6,944 nt of DNA from Candidatus Zipacnadia bacterium (GTDB taxonomy: Bacteria; Armatimonadota; Zipacnadia; Zipacnadales; Zipacnadaceae). The stretch spans positions 1 to 6,944 of the forward strand of contig JALGTJ010000205.1 of the NCBI GenBank assembly GCA_029821415.1. The letters run 5' to 3'. Below the pieces are notes generated by a model. The model ran no database searches, was not told where the DNA came from, and was given only the letters and a program-made list of their open reading frames with translations. A program made the position numbers and the translations under genes. Shown piece by piece: positions 6,698-6,944 of this stretch. Every line of letters starts with the position of its first letter. The stretch's first letter is position 1.

Positions 6698-6868
6698 AGA
6701 AACTGCGGCGCATCGCTCTGTCCTCTTCGTGACGACTGGAGAATACAGCTAACATAACGTAGTCCGAAATCGGCGTGCCAGTTTCTTCGCCGGAAGGGGC
6801 TTTCTGCTTATAGTGGCCAGAGCTTGTTTCGGGGGGTATGTCAGAGGTAGTATCGGTATCAGTAGAAA
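6698..6868. other. Intergenic region after the propeller gene
   Basis: No convincing reading frame or RNA gene is visible here. A 9-bp inverted repeat, AAGAAACTG (6697-6705) and CAGTTTCTT (6779-6787), spans 73 bases, and a 5-bp stem CGGCG/CGCCG lies at 6771-6792. Both are too weak to call. The region probably serves as 3' untranslated sequence between the gene cluster and the terminator hairpin. Confidence 0.5.
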
Positions 6869-6904
6869 GACCAGGCGCCAGGTAGAATGCTCTGGCGCCT
6901 GGTC
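6869..6904. terminator. Perfect 13-bp hairpin, probable bidirectional transcription terminator
   Basis: GACCAGGCGCCAG (6869-6881) and its exact complement CTGGCGCCTGGTC (6892-6904) flank a 10-base loop. The stem is G+C-rich and lies 172 bp after the stop of the propeller gene. On the + strand it is followed by ATGTCTCC, a poor T-tract; on the minus strand it is followed by TTTCTACT, a better one. It therefore fits a terminator for a convergent minus-strand gene that may also stop + strand transcripts. A 9-base copy of the right arm end (GCCTGGTCA) recurs at 6916-6924. Confidence 0.65.
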
Positions 6905-6944
6905 ATGTCTCCGCGGCCTGGTCAGCCTCCGCCCATGCGAAGCT
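6903..6944 (-). CDS. Possible C-terminal end of a convergent gene (partial)
   Basis: Read on the minus strand from the window edge, one frame gives the 13 residues SFAWAEADQAAET and then a TGA (complement of 6903-6905). The stop falls right at the base of the hairpin at 6869-6904, whose minus-strand exit is T-rich, as expected for a gene and its terminator. Another minus-strand frame stays open much longer but gives a basic, unconvincing peptide. With so few residues the call rests on position alone and no function can be given. Confidence 0.25.
   Translation of the reverse strand, partial: SFAWAEADQAAET

Noticed and set aside
6697..6787. 9-bp inverted repeat AAGAAACTG/CAGTTTCTT as a structured RNA or element end
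   Set aside because: The arms are short, the 73-base spacing is long, and no target-site duplication or transposase is present.

Overview
The window reads as bacterial chromosome. Genes are densely packed, almost all on the + strand, with Shine-Dalgarno-like sites and moderately high G+C. The exported proteins suggest a bacterium with a substantial periplasm. From memory of the families (no search was possible), the permease and the very large PQQ-propeller/methyltransferase-like/malectin-like protein resemble proteins common in Planctomycetota and neighbouring environmental or candidate phyla. That placement is tentative.

Layout: positions 1-92 are a leader or the tail of an upstream gene. 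Positions 93-1285 encode a MacB/FtsX-type ABC permease that is split by a 53-bp tandem duplication (235-340). Positions 1289-1975 encode its ATPase, 3 bp downstream, and together they form a transporter pair. Positions 2045-2839 encode an exported calcineurin-like metallophosphoesterase with a strong ribosome binding site. From 2953 to 6697 lies what looks like one ancestral gene of about 1,250 codons: lipoprotein-type signal, PQQ-like beta-propeller, Rossmann/SAM-methyltransferase-like domain, second PQQ-like propeller, C-terminal malectin-like domain. A frameshift near 4249 now divides it into a 439-residue ORF (2953-4272) and a downstream ORF whose family-like sequence starts at 4250. A perfect 13-bp hairpin (6869-6904) closes the cluster. 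The last 42 bases may be the end of a convergent minus-strand gene.

How the genes may work together: the permease/ATPase pair is of the type that moves lipoproteins, peptides or other envelope substrates, or transmits mechanical force across the inner membrane. The phosphoesterase and the propeller protein carry export signals. The set is best read as an envelope module of unknown substrate. No CRISPR, phage, IS, tRNA or rRNA signal was seen.

The main points of interest are the two independent reading-frame lesions (a tandem duplication in the permease and a frameshift in the giant propeller gene) and the unusual architecture of a methyltransferase-like fold between two propellers in a protein with an export signal. 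Neither lesion can be assigned to biology or to assembly error from the sequence alone.
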